Shown piece after piece: positions 23,201-31,587 of a stretch of DNA of 64,000 nt. Source of the DNA: Mesorhabditis belari. Lineage: Eukaryota; Nematoda; Chromadorea; Rhabditida; Rhabditidae. The position numbers and the translations under genes are program-made. Position 1 is the stretch's first letter; each line of letters opens with the position of its first letter. The stretch lies in assembly GCA_958450365.1 (NCBI GenBank), contig CAUEEP010000743.1, positions 3,960,001 through 4,024,000 of the forward strand, read 5' to 3'. Below the pieces are notes generated by a model. The model was not told the DNA's origin and searched no databases. It saw only the letters and a list, made by a program, of their open reading frames with translations.

Positions 23201-26200
23201 TGCTGAATTTTCCCCACCTCTTCCTCATCAATCACATAATCGGCGTGTGGTGGAAGTCTTGGTGGACTCTCGCTTTCACGACGAGCCTTTAAAAAAAACT
23301 ATGCATTTAAATCTATTTACAAAACATTATGTGTACAGTTTTCGCTCAATGTGGGTGGTCTAGAAAAGCTTGAGAACTTGAGAATTTGAGAATTTGAGAG
23401 AGAAAACCTTTATCTCTATATGAAACATTTCACACTATAGAGAAAAGAATTTGAAGTAAAATAGCTTAAAAATACTATTCTAGTAATATAGGATTTCTAC
23501 CATATATCGAAAAACAAACTGACTTTAAAATGAAGATGGATGGTGAATGGGATTCAGTTTAAAATCAAATAAATTAATAAAATGAATCAAATAAATCAAA
23601 TAAATCAAATAAGTTAGTAAATCCCTTTTTTTCTTCTTCCCCTTTCTTCTTCCCTTCCCTTTTCATTTTTTTTTTTTGTGGTTTGGTGGTTGGTTTGGTT
23701 TGGGGGGAAAGGTCGATGTTCAATCCTCTCCAAAAATCTACCTCTCCCTTCACTTCTTTTTATAAGTTTTTGTAAAAGGAGCTAGATAATATTCTTGATT
23801 CTTCAATAGTACAACAGTACAACAGTACAACAGCCAATGGTACAAAAGTACGTATTGATACCTTGTCAAGCTGCCAATAGAAAGAGTAGGGATCGCGATG
23901 CTCGGTGACAACAGTTGTTTCTCCTTGTTGCCGAACGCGAACGCCTTCTCTTGACAATGCGCCTGAATTTTTCTATACCTTAAATATTCTTATTTTAGAT
24001 AGTTCGATAATTATTGAGTTTTTACGGGAATATGAATTTACGGTGATCCTATAAGAGATATATTAGACTTATTAGACTTCTATTAATAAAATGAGCACAA
24101 TTCCTACAAATTCCTATATTTGTGAGTAATTCATGCTGGTAAACGATAATATCTTGGACAATGATAAAATTTCAAAATCGTCACTTTCACACGCGCAACT
24201 CCCTTGTCTTTTAGTCTCAAACTTAGTGTTAAACATTTGAAAGCTTTACAAGGGCTAGATCAATGATAATATTAATTTAAAAGGTAAAGAAGGGGGGGGG
24301 GGGGGGGGAGGGGGGAGGGGTTAATTTTGGGGGAAACTTGCAGAGCCCTAAATCCTATTTTGTGAGCGATTCATGCTTAAATTCTTAATGTAAAATTTAC
24401 CTCACATTACACCGCAGTTGGAATTAGGGCAAATCAAAAATTTCGCCACCGGGACTCGAACCCGCGACCCTACTGGGCACTTCCGCTTACTGGTCAACTG
24501 TGGTAACTATTACACCACAAGGAACTTGACGTTCCCATCCTCCAGAGGGAGTTAAGTTTATCCAAAACTCAAAAACTCCAAACCTTCTCTTGCAGCCGCA
24601 TCGATGGCGGCTAAAGATTGTCGAAAATCCTGATGAGAATAGTCGACGGCCATATTTTCACTCCGAGATCCTAACAATAAAAATTCTTTGTGAAAATCGA
24701 ATCCTTTTCAATTCATCCTCAAAATTCAATCCTTTATGCCTCACTATTTTGTGATTGTGAATGTGTATGTCCTCCGTATCGAGCGGCTCTTGTCACGTAC
24801 TCGTCCTCTCCTCGATAACCGTATCGCTCCTCTCTAATTATTTCTTTATTTCAAAGATACATTTAAGTCATTTTATTTAAATCAGAAATTTTTTGTTTTT
24901 TCTCTTTTCTACCTGGCGCCTCGGTGTTGCCGCGAGTTCTCGTAGGTCTCCTCTTGCTAAAGTTTTCTATTAGAAAATTCTGTTAGAAACAATTTTTATA
25001 AAGAAAATGTGCTATTCTAACTAATAAAGTTTTTGTGTTTTAAAACGCTAACAAAATGTGGACAGAAGATGGCTCAGTAAATACATAAATTACTCTCGTT
25101 TTTTTTGTGTGTGGCTCGTTGAGGGGATGCCTATTTGTCAACGAGGCGCGGGTGCCTCTAAGGGAAAATAGAGAAATGGTCGGGAAATGAACAAAAGACG
25201 AAAAAGAAGAGGATGATCAACGGGAGATGAAGAAGACAATGAAAGAAGAATCTCAGCAATTTTTAAACATCTCGAAAAGCTTAGAAAAGTTCGGGGGAAG
25301 TTGGTGAATCATTGAACGAGTTATAGCCAACAAAATGTTTCAAGTTCAATGTCAGAAATTTTTGGGAGATTGTTGAGATTTTCTAGAAATGAGTCGGCTT
25401 AAAGAAATGCTAAACCAATATGATTTTTGAAGCCTTTAAAGAAGAAGACTTTAAAAATAATGCCTTTCTAATGAAACAGGTTCAATTGGTTCATTAGAAA
25501 TGGTTCATTGATTTCAAAAGGAAGTACGAAAAGGGAAAAGACTTTCTGGATCGACGAATGATATGCAAAAAGATAATATTGTGTGAAAAAATGATAGAAA
25601 TTGTTTGGAAGACGGATTGGAGGAGATCGCACCTTCAAGCCGATCCGATCTCTTCGTGCCCCTTTCCTCTCCTCACAATCTTCGCCTCCGTTTATCCACC
25701 CCTTTCTCGAGACGCCGGGCAAACATTTTTCATTTTTCTATCCGATTTCTCTTTTAGCCCTCTTTTAGCCCCCTTTTATCCCTTCAATGCCAATTTCACT
25801 TAGTCTTCCTGCCAGCCAACACTTCAAGTATTTTAAGGTCAAGCCTAGACTTTTCACTGTTCAATAGTTTAAAATTTTAGTACCAGAAACCTTGGTGCTT
25901 GAGGCTCTTGATCATTGTTGAGATTTTCTAGAAATGAGTCGGCTTAAAGAAATGCTAATAAAACTTCCATAGACCAACAACAAGAAACAAAAAAAAAAAC
26001 AATATCGACTTTGAAAGTGTCACTCAATTATAAATTATCAGAAAGAAAAGCTTTGCATTCACTTGAGCGTGAAAAGTTTTACGGGGCAAATTAGGCGGAG
26101 CAATTTACGGTTTTATCGCCAGAAACGAGTTGACTTCAAAAAAAGTGATGCCAAAAACGGGCGCTTTTATAATTGAGTGACACTTTCAAAGTCGAGATTG

Positions 26201-27916
26201 TTTTTATGCTATTTTTTAAAAACAAAAAGGAAATGCAAGGGAAGACAGCTTCAGAAAAGCATGAAGAAAACAAAAATTCTATTCTGTAAGTGATAGAGTA
26301 AAGTTGGAAAGTTGGGAAGTGAAAAAAAAGCTATAACAAAGTTGAAAGAGTAAAAGGCAATGCTGGTGAAAAAAGGGGAGAAAAGAGAAGAATTGGAGAA
26401 GAATTGGAGAAGAATTGGAGCACAAGTGCTAAGGAGAAGAATTGGTGTATAGAAGAAGAAAGGGAATGGGGGTGGATAGAGGAGATTGTGGTGGGGGGGA
26501 GTGAGGGTGGAGGGGAATCGATATGATGATTCTCTTGCAGCTGTTTGCCCACTGCCCACTCTCGTCTCCCCTTTTCTTGCCCATTCTCTCGCATTCGCCT
26601 TTAGGCACTCTAGCGAACTCAGCCTTGGCCATACACCTTTTTATCTTCGCTTTCCTAGAATGAGTTGGCAGTGATTCGGTTTTTTACAGGCATTGATTCT
26701 AGTTTTTTACAGGACTGACTGCCTGCCTACATTCTCCCAAAAAAAAAGCTGCCCACTTCTGATAAGAAAAATCATAGAGATGAGATTGAGATGATCAAAA
26801 ATCTCAAAATGATATGGTTATTTGTTTGTTCACCCATTTCGATGAGAGGGAAAATGTCCCACAAAAGGCAAATGCGTGACGTACCCGGACTTGTTCATAA
26901 ATTTCAAGAATAAAATCCCCAGCTCACCTCATCGATCTCTTCAAGAATAAAATCCCCAGCTCACCTCATCGATCTCTTCAATAATTATCTCATAGATCTC
27001 TTCCATTGTAAATATCAGATTAAAAACACTTTAGTGTTCAAGACTTTTGAGATCTCAGCAGAAATAGTGAAATAGATCAGAATCAACGCATCATACAAAG
27101 AATAGACGTTGAAAGAAGGTCAGGTTAAACAGTGATGGGTAAATGATCGATGCGTATGTGTGGGAATGGGGAGGACCAGTCTCCAACCAGTCGATCAACA
27201 CTGAACAAATAAGGAGAAGAAGAAAGGGGGATCGATGAGAGGGAAAATGTCCCACAAAAGGCAAATGCGTGACGTACCTGGAGAGGACTGTCACAAGCAA
27301 GTCTCTAATATTATTGTGCAATGGTGAGAAAGAATTTAAATCTTTTCCAAAAACACAGCTCACCATTCGATCATCGTCAACGAAATCGATGTGTGCCGTT
27401 TCACTGCCTTCACTATTTCGTCGTCTGAAATTGAATTTTGTTGAATATTCTGAAATCTAATACCGTATTGATTGATAGCACAGTTCTATTTACTGATAAT
27501 CTACCGAGAGATCTTTTTCTGAGTTTAAAAATTCCCACCTTCTCCCCTCGACGACGACTCGCTCGGATCGAGAAGACTCGACACGATTTGACGAATGCCG
27601 TTCACCTAACAATCAACTCATTAGGGTTTTTTTTGGAATAATGAAACTCGTATAACTGCACCACTGGCTATAGTACGATCTGCATTGCTGTTACTAATGG
27701 TAAATACAAATACAGTCTTGTCAGCTATCCTGTCAACTATCTTGTGAGCTAACTTGTGAGCTATCTTGTCAGCTATCCTGTCAACTATCTTGTCAACTAT
27801 CTTATCAACTTATTCCAACCTGCACTCCGAATTTCTTCAGATCGAAAGAGTCTTTCAACAGCACTTCCCTGACGGCCTTCGGCAGCTTGTCTTGCTTCCA
27901 AGCTGCGTTCCGTCAT
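17206..27916 (-). CDS. feh-1: FE65 (APBB) adaptor homologue: WW + PTB1 + PTB2
   Basis: The start MTERSLEARQAAEGRQG is at 27916, and exons joined by phase run through an Arg/Glu-rich region (EERYGYRGEDEYVTRA near 24800). A WW domain follows at about 22960-22815 (LPPGWEKHE + DPSGFSYYWHVDSGTIQ; the final WW-type Trp is replaced in IQREPP). PTB1 (FAVRSLGWTEIAEEEL at 20780, GRELIMELDDQELSLID at 20400, IRVWGVGRDNGR, DFAYVARDRTSRRFLCHVFR at 20020) and PTB2 (VPRATGIDILNEAVDRL at 19400, CRVRYLSFLGIGQDV, CAFIMHTS, LRYQK at 18625) follow. The C-terminus VLDAHSGRLSSGG at 18457 appears joined in phase to GWTESLREAWSGVTHLVAP at 17292-17206, matching the FE65 tail. FE65 proteins bind the APP-family cytoplasmic tail. 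About 10.7 kb; introns carry MITEs, tRNA-like units and simple repeats. Confidence 0.9.
17768..17985. mobile_element. MITE family D, copy 1
   Basis: Inverted ends TACCGTTTTTCTCTAATAGT and its counterpart ACTATTAGAGAGAAGACGGTA. The internal sequence includes GCGTCGCCTAAATTCCTCG and GAGATCTTGTGGGGG. It lies in the last feh-1 intron and directly abuts copy 2. Confidence 0.8.
17988..18200. mobile_element. MITE family D, copy 2 (head to tail with copy 1)
   Basis: Same body as copy 1 (TTGCCTAAATTCCTCG, CGATGTGGGGTCGG, GAGATCTAGTGGGGG) with more eroded ends (CCGTACTTTCTCTATTAGTG; CACTATTAGAGAAAATA). The open reading frame of the feh-1 exon upstream of it (minus strand) continues into this copy and stops at about 18056 if the exon is not spliced. 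Confidence 0.75.
19058..19238. repeat. 39-bp tandem repeat made of a perfect palindrome
   Basis: About five units of CTAATACGAAGCCTTCGGTA continuing as CCGAAGGCTTATCTTAAGG. Each unit contains a 22-nt palindrome centred on CGGTACCG (AAGCCTTCGG / CCGAAGGCTT), perfect in the first two units. It lies in the intron next to a PTB2 exon of feh-1. Confidence 0.85.
19709..19824 (+). tRNA. tRNA-like relic with internal tandem insertion
   Basis: GGCCATGGCCGAGTGGCT is a typical Leu/Ser-type 5' half, and TTCAATCCCGTCTGTGGC a typical 3' half; GGCCATG can pair with TGTGGCT using GU pairs. Between them lie about three copies of CTAGACGGCGACTAGATC. The 5' side of the T-stem is lost. A T-run (TTTTTT) follows at 19831. 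Antisense within a feh-1 PTB1 intron. Confidence 0.35.
20604..20690 (-). tRNA. Degenerate tRNA-like unit in feh-1 intron
   Basis: On the minus strand: A-box-like TAGCTTAGTGGGTAGGGCA, then AACTGGTAAGCAGG, an extra arm-like GGTCGACCGCGAGG, and a good B box AGGGTTCAATCCCCT, followed by TTTTT. The acceptor ends do not pair convincingly. It lies between two PTB1 exons. Confidence 0.35.
21535..21620. repeat. Polypyrimidine tract (TTTTC)n
   Basis: About 85 bp of TTTTC/TTTTTC units with almost no purines, in a feh-1 intron. Confidence 0.9.
21835..22057. mobile_element. MITE family D, copy 3 (best-preserved ends)
   Basis: Ends TACCGTATTTTCTCTAATAG and CTATTAGAGAAAATACGGTA are perfect inverted copies over 20 bp and extend as TAGTGCACC. 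The body matches copies 1 and 2. In a feh-1 intron. Confidence 0.85.
24293..24320. repeat. Poly-G tract
   Basis: An uninterrupted run of about 17 G followed by further G-rich sequence, in a feh-1 intron. G-quadruplex formation is possible. Confidence 0.9.
24442..24524 (-). tRNA. tRNA-like unit with long variable arm
   Basis: 83 nt. TTCCTTG pairs with TGGCGAA at six of seven positions. The D-arm GTG/CAC and T-arm GCGGGTTCGAGTCCCGG are good, and a GCCC/GGGT hairpin could be a variable arm. The anticodon stem around CCAGTAAGC does not pair, so function is doubtful. TTTTT follows. This is the best-folded of the five tRNA-like units here. Confidence 0.4.
25371..25962. repeat. Pair of 45-bp direct repeats about 550 bp apart
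   Basis: TTGTTGAGATTTTCTAGAAA continuing TGAGTCGGCTTAAAGAAATG occurs at about 25371-25416 and again at about 25917-25962, nearly identical. The copies bracket a stretch with no coding exon in a feh-1 intron, possibly the flanks of a lost or degraded element. Confidence 0.65.
25991..26206. mobile_element. MITE-like element with terminal inverted repeats over 30 bp
   Basis: Left end AACAATATCGACTTTGAAAG then TGTCACTCAATTATAAA; right end TTATAATTGAGTGACACTTTCAAAGTCGAGATTGTT is its inverted copy with one or two changes. Non-coding interior. In a feh-1 intron. Confidence 0.85.
26840..27280. repeat. Two 45-bp direct repeats (GATGAGAGGGAAAATGTCCC)
   Basis: GATGAGAGGGAAAATGTCCC and the following ACAAAAGGCAAATGCGTGAC are identical at about 26840 and 27233. 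On the feh-1 strand each copy begins with a GTACGTCACG donor-like sequence. Confidence 0.75.
26965..27006 (-). CDS. feh-1: Possible alternative first coding exon of feh-1
   Basis: An ATG at 27006 opens MEEIYEIIIEEIDE (14 codons) and ends at a GTGAGC donor in phase 0, the phase needed to join the QEETYENSRQ exon at about 24951. There is no AG acceptor before the ATG, so it would be an internal start producing a FE65 without the Arg-rich N-terminus. The donor is duplicated 39 bp downstream within a small tandem repeat. Inference only. Confidence 0.3.
27717..27810. repeat. Tandem repeat CAACTATCTTGT (11-12 bp)
   Basis: About eight units of GTCAACTATCTT / GTGAGCTATCTT in the first feh-1 intron. 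Confidence 0.75.
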
Positions 27917-28998
27917 TCAACCCGTCGATCTAGCAAAAAAAATTGAGAAAAACTTTAAATCTAAATGAAAGCATAAATTTTCAAATGATCAATAAAAAGG
28001 AGGCAATGAAATTTTAAAGATTCAAATGCTGGGCGTCTAGTGATAAAGGCAAGTGGTAATTCTTTAGGTATTCAAAGAGAAAAAAAAAGAGAGATGGAAA
28101 CGACGAAGAGGAGAAGAGGATCGAGAGGGTGCCGACTCTGTTTGAATAGTAACCATGGACCAACCTCAAGTGAGGATTACAAAAGGGGGCACGCAGCGAG
28201 CATTTGCCCCCTCAGCTCTAGGCCCCCACGAATACTTCAACATACTTGCAGTGTCTACACACAAAAAAAAACCCTCAGGCTCATGATGACTTTTGAGAAT
28301 ACAGTCCTTTCGGCAAAAATACAGTCCTTGGATAAAAGCTTAGGCTAACAAGGTTGTAAGAAGGTCCATTCAGAGAGCAAAAGGGTGTCAGGAAATGCCA
28401 TTGAGATTGCGACATCAAGACGAAACTTGAGCCCGTATCGAATGAGAGTGACGCGCGCGGCAGATTTGTCTGTCATTGAAGGAAAACATTAACGTGACTA
28501 AGAGGAGAAAAAAGAAGCCCGAGAATTATGCAACCACAAAAGTTTTTCCTATTTGCATTTGAATTTTAGGTCTCCTGATGGGCGAAAAGAGAAGAAAAGA
28601 CTAGTGAAAAAGGGGCCAGTCATCTTGGCCTTTCTCCCCGATCAAGCACCACCTAGGCGCTGATAGAAAACAAATAATTCGAGACACAGAACCCCCACAC
28701 AGCCTGCTCGACAGCTTTCAAGCAGTCACCCAGAATAATTTGCCTTTGTGTGAGTTTCAAATGTTTGTGTAAACTTGAATGTATTTTCTATGCTTAAAAT
28801 TTATCAAACAAAAAGACGTTTATGGAAGGAACCTCAAAAATAAATGTGATTTCAGTGAGCGTTGACCGTGAAGACAAATTTTTTAAGAGATCACAATACG
28901 AAAACGTTTCCCTTTGGAAGATTCCATTCGTGCAACTGAGAAAATAATCAATAAATTCACAAAGTATGAAAAAATTTTGTTTAACAACAAATGGATAA
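27917..28998. promoter_or_regulatory. Intergenic region between p23 and feh-1
   Basis: About 1.1 kb upstream of the feh-1 start and downstream of the p23 stop. I see no exon with a conserved product. This is presumably the feh-1 promoter and the p23 3' UTR. Confidence 0.4.
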
Positions 28999-29854
28999 TC
29001 ATTTGGATTGGTCCTTCTCGTCTTCTTCCTCCTTTGTGTCTTCGAGGTCAGGCATATCTTAAAGTAAATTTTTTATAAATGAATATGCATTAAGATCTTA
29101 TACTACTAAATCTTTAATGAGTAAGCTCTAAAATTTACCATCATCATCCTCTTCACCCATATCGAGCCCATCGAAATCAGGTGCACCTCCGGGTGCTCCA
29201 CCAAGTTGTGACATATAGTTCGACAAATCAAACCCTAAAGTGAAAAATTGGTGTAATTAGGATTAGCAAAAATCACCTGATGCACCGGCAGCGGGCTCAT
29301 CATCGATATCAGACTCATCTTCGTCTTTCCATTTACCAAAATCAACTTTCAACCAATGGACCTATAATTAACAATACACTGTCTTATTAATCAAACTAGA
29401 TAAGAGTAAAATAATACCTTTTCCTTGTTTTTTAGCAAACGAGACCACCATTTGCCAGTTGCCTTATTAACGGTCAATTCCAAGAAGCGCGTCCCACTGT
29501 ACTTTTTCAACGATTCTTTGTCGACGTTCTCAAAGAATTCAAGGGTGGCCTCATAAGATCCAGAAGTGTTGTTGCCCCTAAAAGCAAAATAATATTAAAG
29601 AGTATGATATTTGTTCGTCGTGAAAACGATAATTCAATTAAGCTTTCCAAAAACATACTTAAAATGAAGGGATTGTTCGGATAACGTCAAATCCTCAATT
29701 TTGGCATCATCAACCTTGAAAATAAAAGATATAGTCAAAACAGAACTAACCATTACACAGCCACAAAGAGATAAAAGCATACCTCAATTGTCAAGTAGAG
29801 AAATCCCTCTCGTTGAGCCCACAGAACGCTTGGATGCTTGGTGGTTGAAGCCAT
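28999..29854 (-). CDS. daf-41: p23/DAF-41 Hsp90 co-chaperone
   Basis: The start MASTTKHPSVLWAQREGFLYL at 29854 has the CS-domain WAQR motif of p23. Further exons give IEDLTLSEQSLHFKG, YEATLEFFENVDKES, WWSRLLKNKEK and HWLKVDFGKWKDEDES, the conserved WLKVDFxKWxDEDE block. A Gly-rich patch (MSQLGGAPGGAPDFDGLDMG) and an acidic tail (DMPDLEDTKEEEDEKDQ) follow, with the stop at 28999-29001. About 175 aa, the usual length. p23 binds ATP-bound Hsp90 and stabilises client complexes. The ATG follows an acceptor-like TTTTAG by 7 bp, suggesting trans-splicing. Confidence 0.95.
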
Positions 29855-29890
29855 GAATCCTCTAAAATAAATTTTAGCTGATTTTACCTA

Positions 29891-30327
29891 TTCTCGAAAA
29901 ACGGGAGTAGGACAAGTGCGACCTTTTTTGCGCACCCAGCATTAGCGCACCCTTTTTCGCGTTTTAAAAAGCTCTAAACAGATAATATTAACCAATTTCT
30001 ATTCCAAAAGTTGTTTTTCTGGGTAATTTTTGGACGTAGAATCCCAATTTTGACACATCAGAGCTTGTGGAAGCAAACAGACGGAGTTATAGACAGGAAA
30101 AATCGACAATTTTCTGTAATTTGACCCGCCCGTTTTATCTTTCAAACTGGTTCCACAAGCTCTGACATGTCAAAATTTTGATTCTACGCCCTAAAATCAC
30201 CAAGACAAACAACTTTTGAAATAGAAATTGGTTAATATTAGCTTTTTAGAGCTTTATTAAAACGCGAAAAAAAGGTGAGCTAATGTGCGCAAAGAAAGGT
30301 CGCATTTGTCCCACTCCCCGAAAAACA
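29891..30327. mobile_element. Foldback element immediately upstream of p23
   Basis: A nearly complete inverted repeat of about 430 bp. GGGAGTAGGACAAGTGCGAC and TTAACCAATTTCTATTCCAA at the left are mirrored by GTCGCATTTGTCCCACTCCC and TTTGAAATAGAAATTGGTTA at the right, with a small loop around 30110. It begins within 40 bp of the p23 start codon. Confidence 0.85.
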
Positions 30328-31023
30328 AAAAAAAAAAAGGTACAAACACTCTAAGCTAAGCCCCCAAAGCCTTTACGCAGATCGCTATCGCAATTGATTA
30401 AACAAGTGAATTTCCGTTTGATAAGATGAAACATGATAGCAAAAGATTAAACCGAGCGTGAAAGCGGTTTATACAAAAAAAATGCACCTGTATAGCGGGT
30501 TCTTAAGCCAAAACCCGTTGTGAAGCTAATTTGCGTATTAGAGTAATCCCTAGTGATGGAAAAACTGGAAAAGTCGAGAAAAAGTGGCTCGTTCAAAAAG
30601 GATTCCTCGCTGGGCTACGGTCATTTTAGCGCCTTTTAGCATGGACAGTCATCCGATTTCGTCGTCTAATGCTTTTTGTATGACTTTTTTTTTTAAAACA
30701 ACCGAATCCATTGTTTTGCCGTTATTTGGTGTGGAATGTAGCAAATGTGTTAGTTCAACAATTCATTTTCCTGTACAAAAAATATCTATATTTTTGACCA
30801 AAAATAAGACCATAAGGTTTATCGGACATTTTGAACGTGAACAAGCCTAATTGATAATGCTATTTGTAGATCACCGAAAAGCCATGAGATCACCGAATAT
30901 AAAGACAGGCGCGATTTGAGGTCAACAAGGTATGCTAAACCGGGAGAACGTAAAAGATTTCTCGCAATATCAAATTGATAAGCACAATCCACTTGTAAGC
31001 GCATTAAACTGAGGTAGATAGTA
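30328..31023. other. Intergenic stretch upstream of p23
   Basis: No exon or repeat recognised between the two foldback elements. Confidence 0.35.
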
Positions 31024-31383
31024 GAAATAGGCGCTACAAAAGCTTGTAGAAACGCGTAGAATGGCTATTTTTACAAACGGTTTTTACCAAAAAAAACAAG
31101 CCAGCTTTGGGCTTTTGAATGACTTCAAGATCAGACCAATTCACCATCTCTGCTCCCAACGTGCTATTTATAGCAGTTTGTAGTCTCGTCCTATGGGATA
31201 GGACTACAAACTTAGAAAAAATGTTATATTTCAGCGCAGAGATGATTGGTTTGATCTTTGTGCCAATCGAAAGCCTAAAGCTAGCTAGATTCTTTGGTAA
31301 AAACAGTTTGTAAAAATACCCATTCTAAGCGTTTCTACAAGCATTTGCACTCTGATCTTGTAGTTTGTAGCGCCCATGTCTAG
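31024..31383. mobile_element. Foldback element between p23 and the KANSL2-like gene
   Basis: Arms of about 170 bp: GGCGCTACAAAAGCTTGTAG and GCTATTTTTACAAACGGTTT at the left pair with AAACAGTTTGTAAAAATACC and TGTAGTTTGTAGCGCC at the right. The central loop contains GTCCTATGGGATAGGAC. Confidence 0.8.
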
Positions 31384-31587
31384 TAAAGGCAGTAAATGGA
31401 AACAAAATGTTGGATTTGGAAAATAATGCCTGATTAGCTTTGTACCAACCGAGGTAGTATGTACAAAGAAAGCGCAAGGAGAGAACAATTCTTGTTTAAG
31501 TGAAAGTGAAATCTATAAGCTCCCAAAAAATTATTAAGTGAAAACCGCGTAAGAATAAGAATACTTCAATTTTTGACAAAATTTTCG

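Noticed and set aside
28040..28348. 102-codon open frame upstream of feh-1
   Set aside because: Lys/Arg-rich from purine-rich DNA, no splice-site context, no similarity I recognise; more likely chance.
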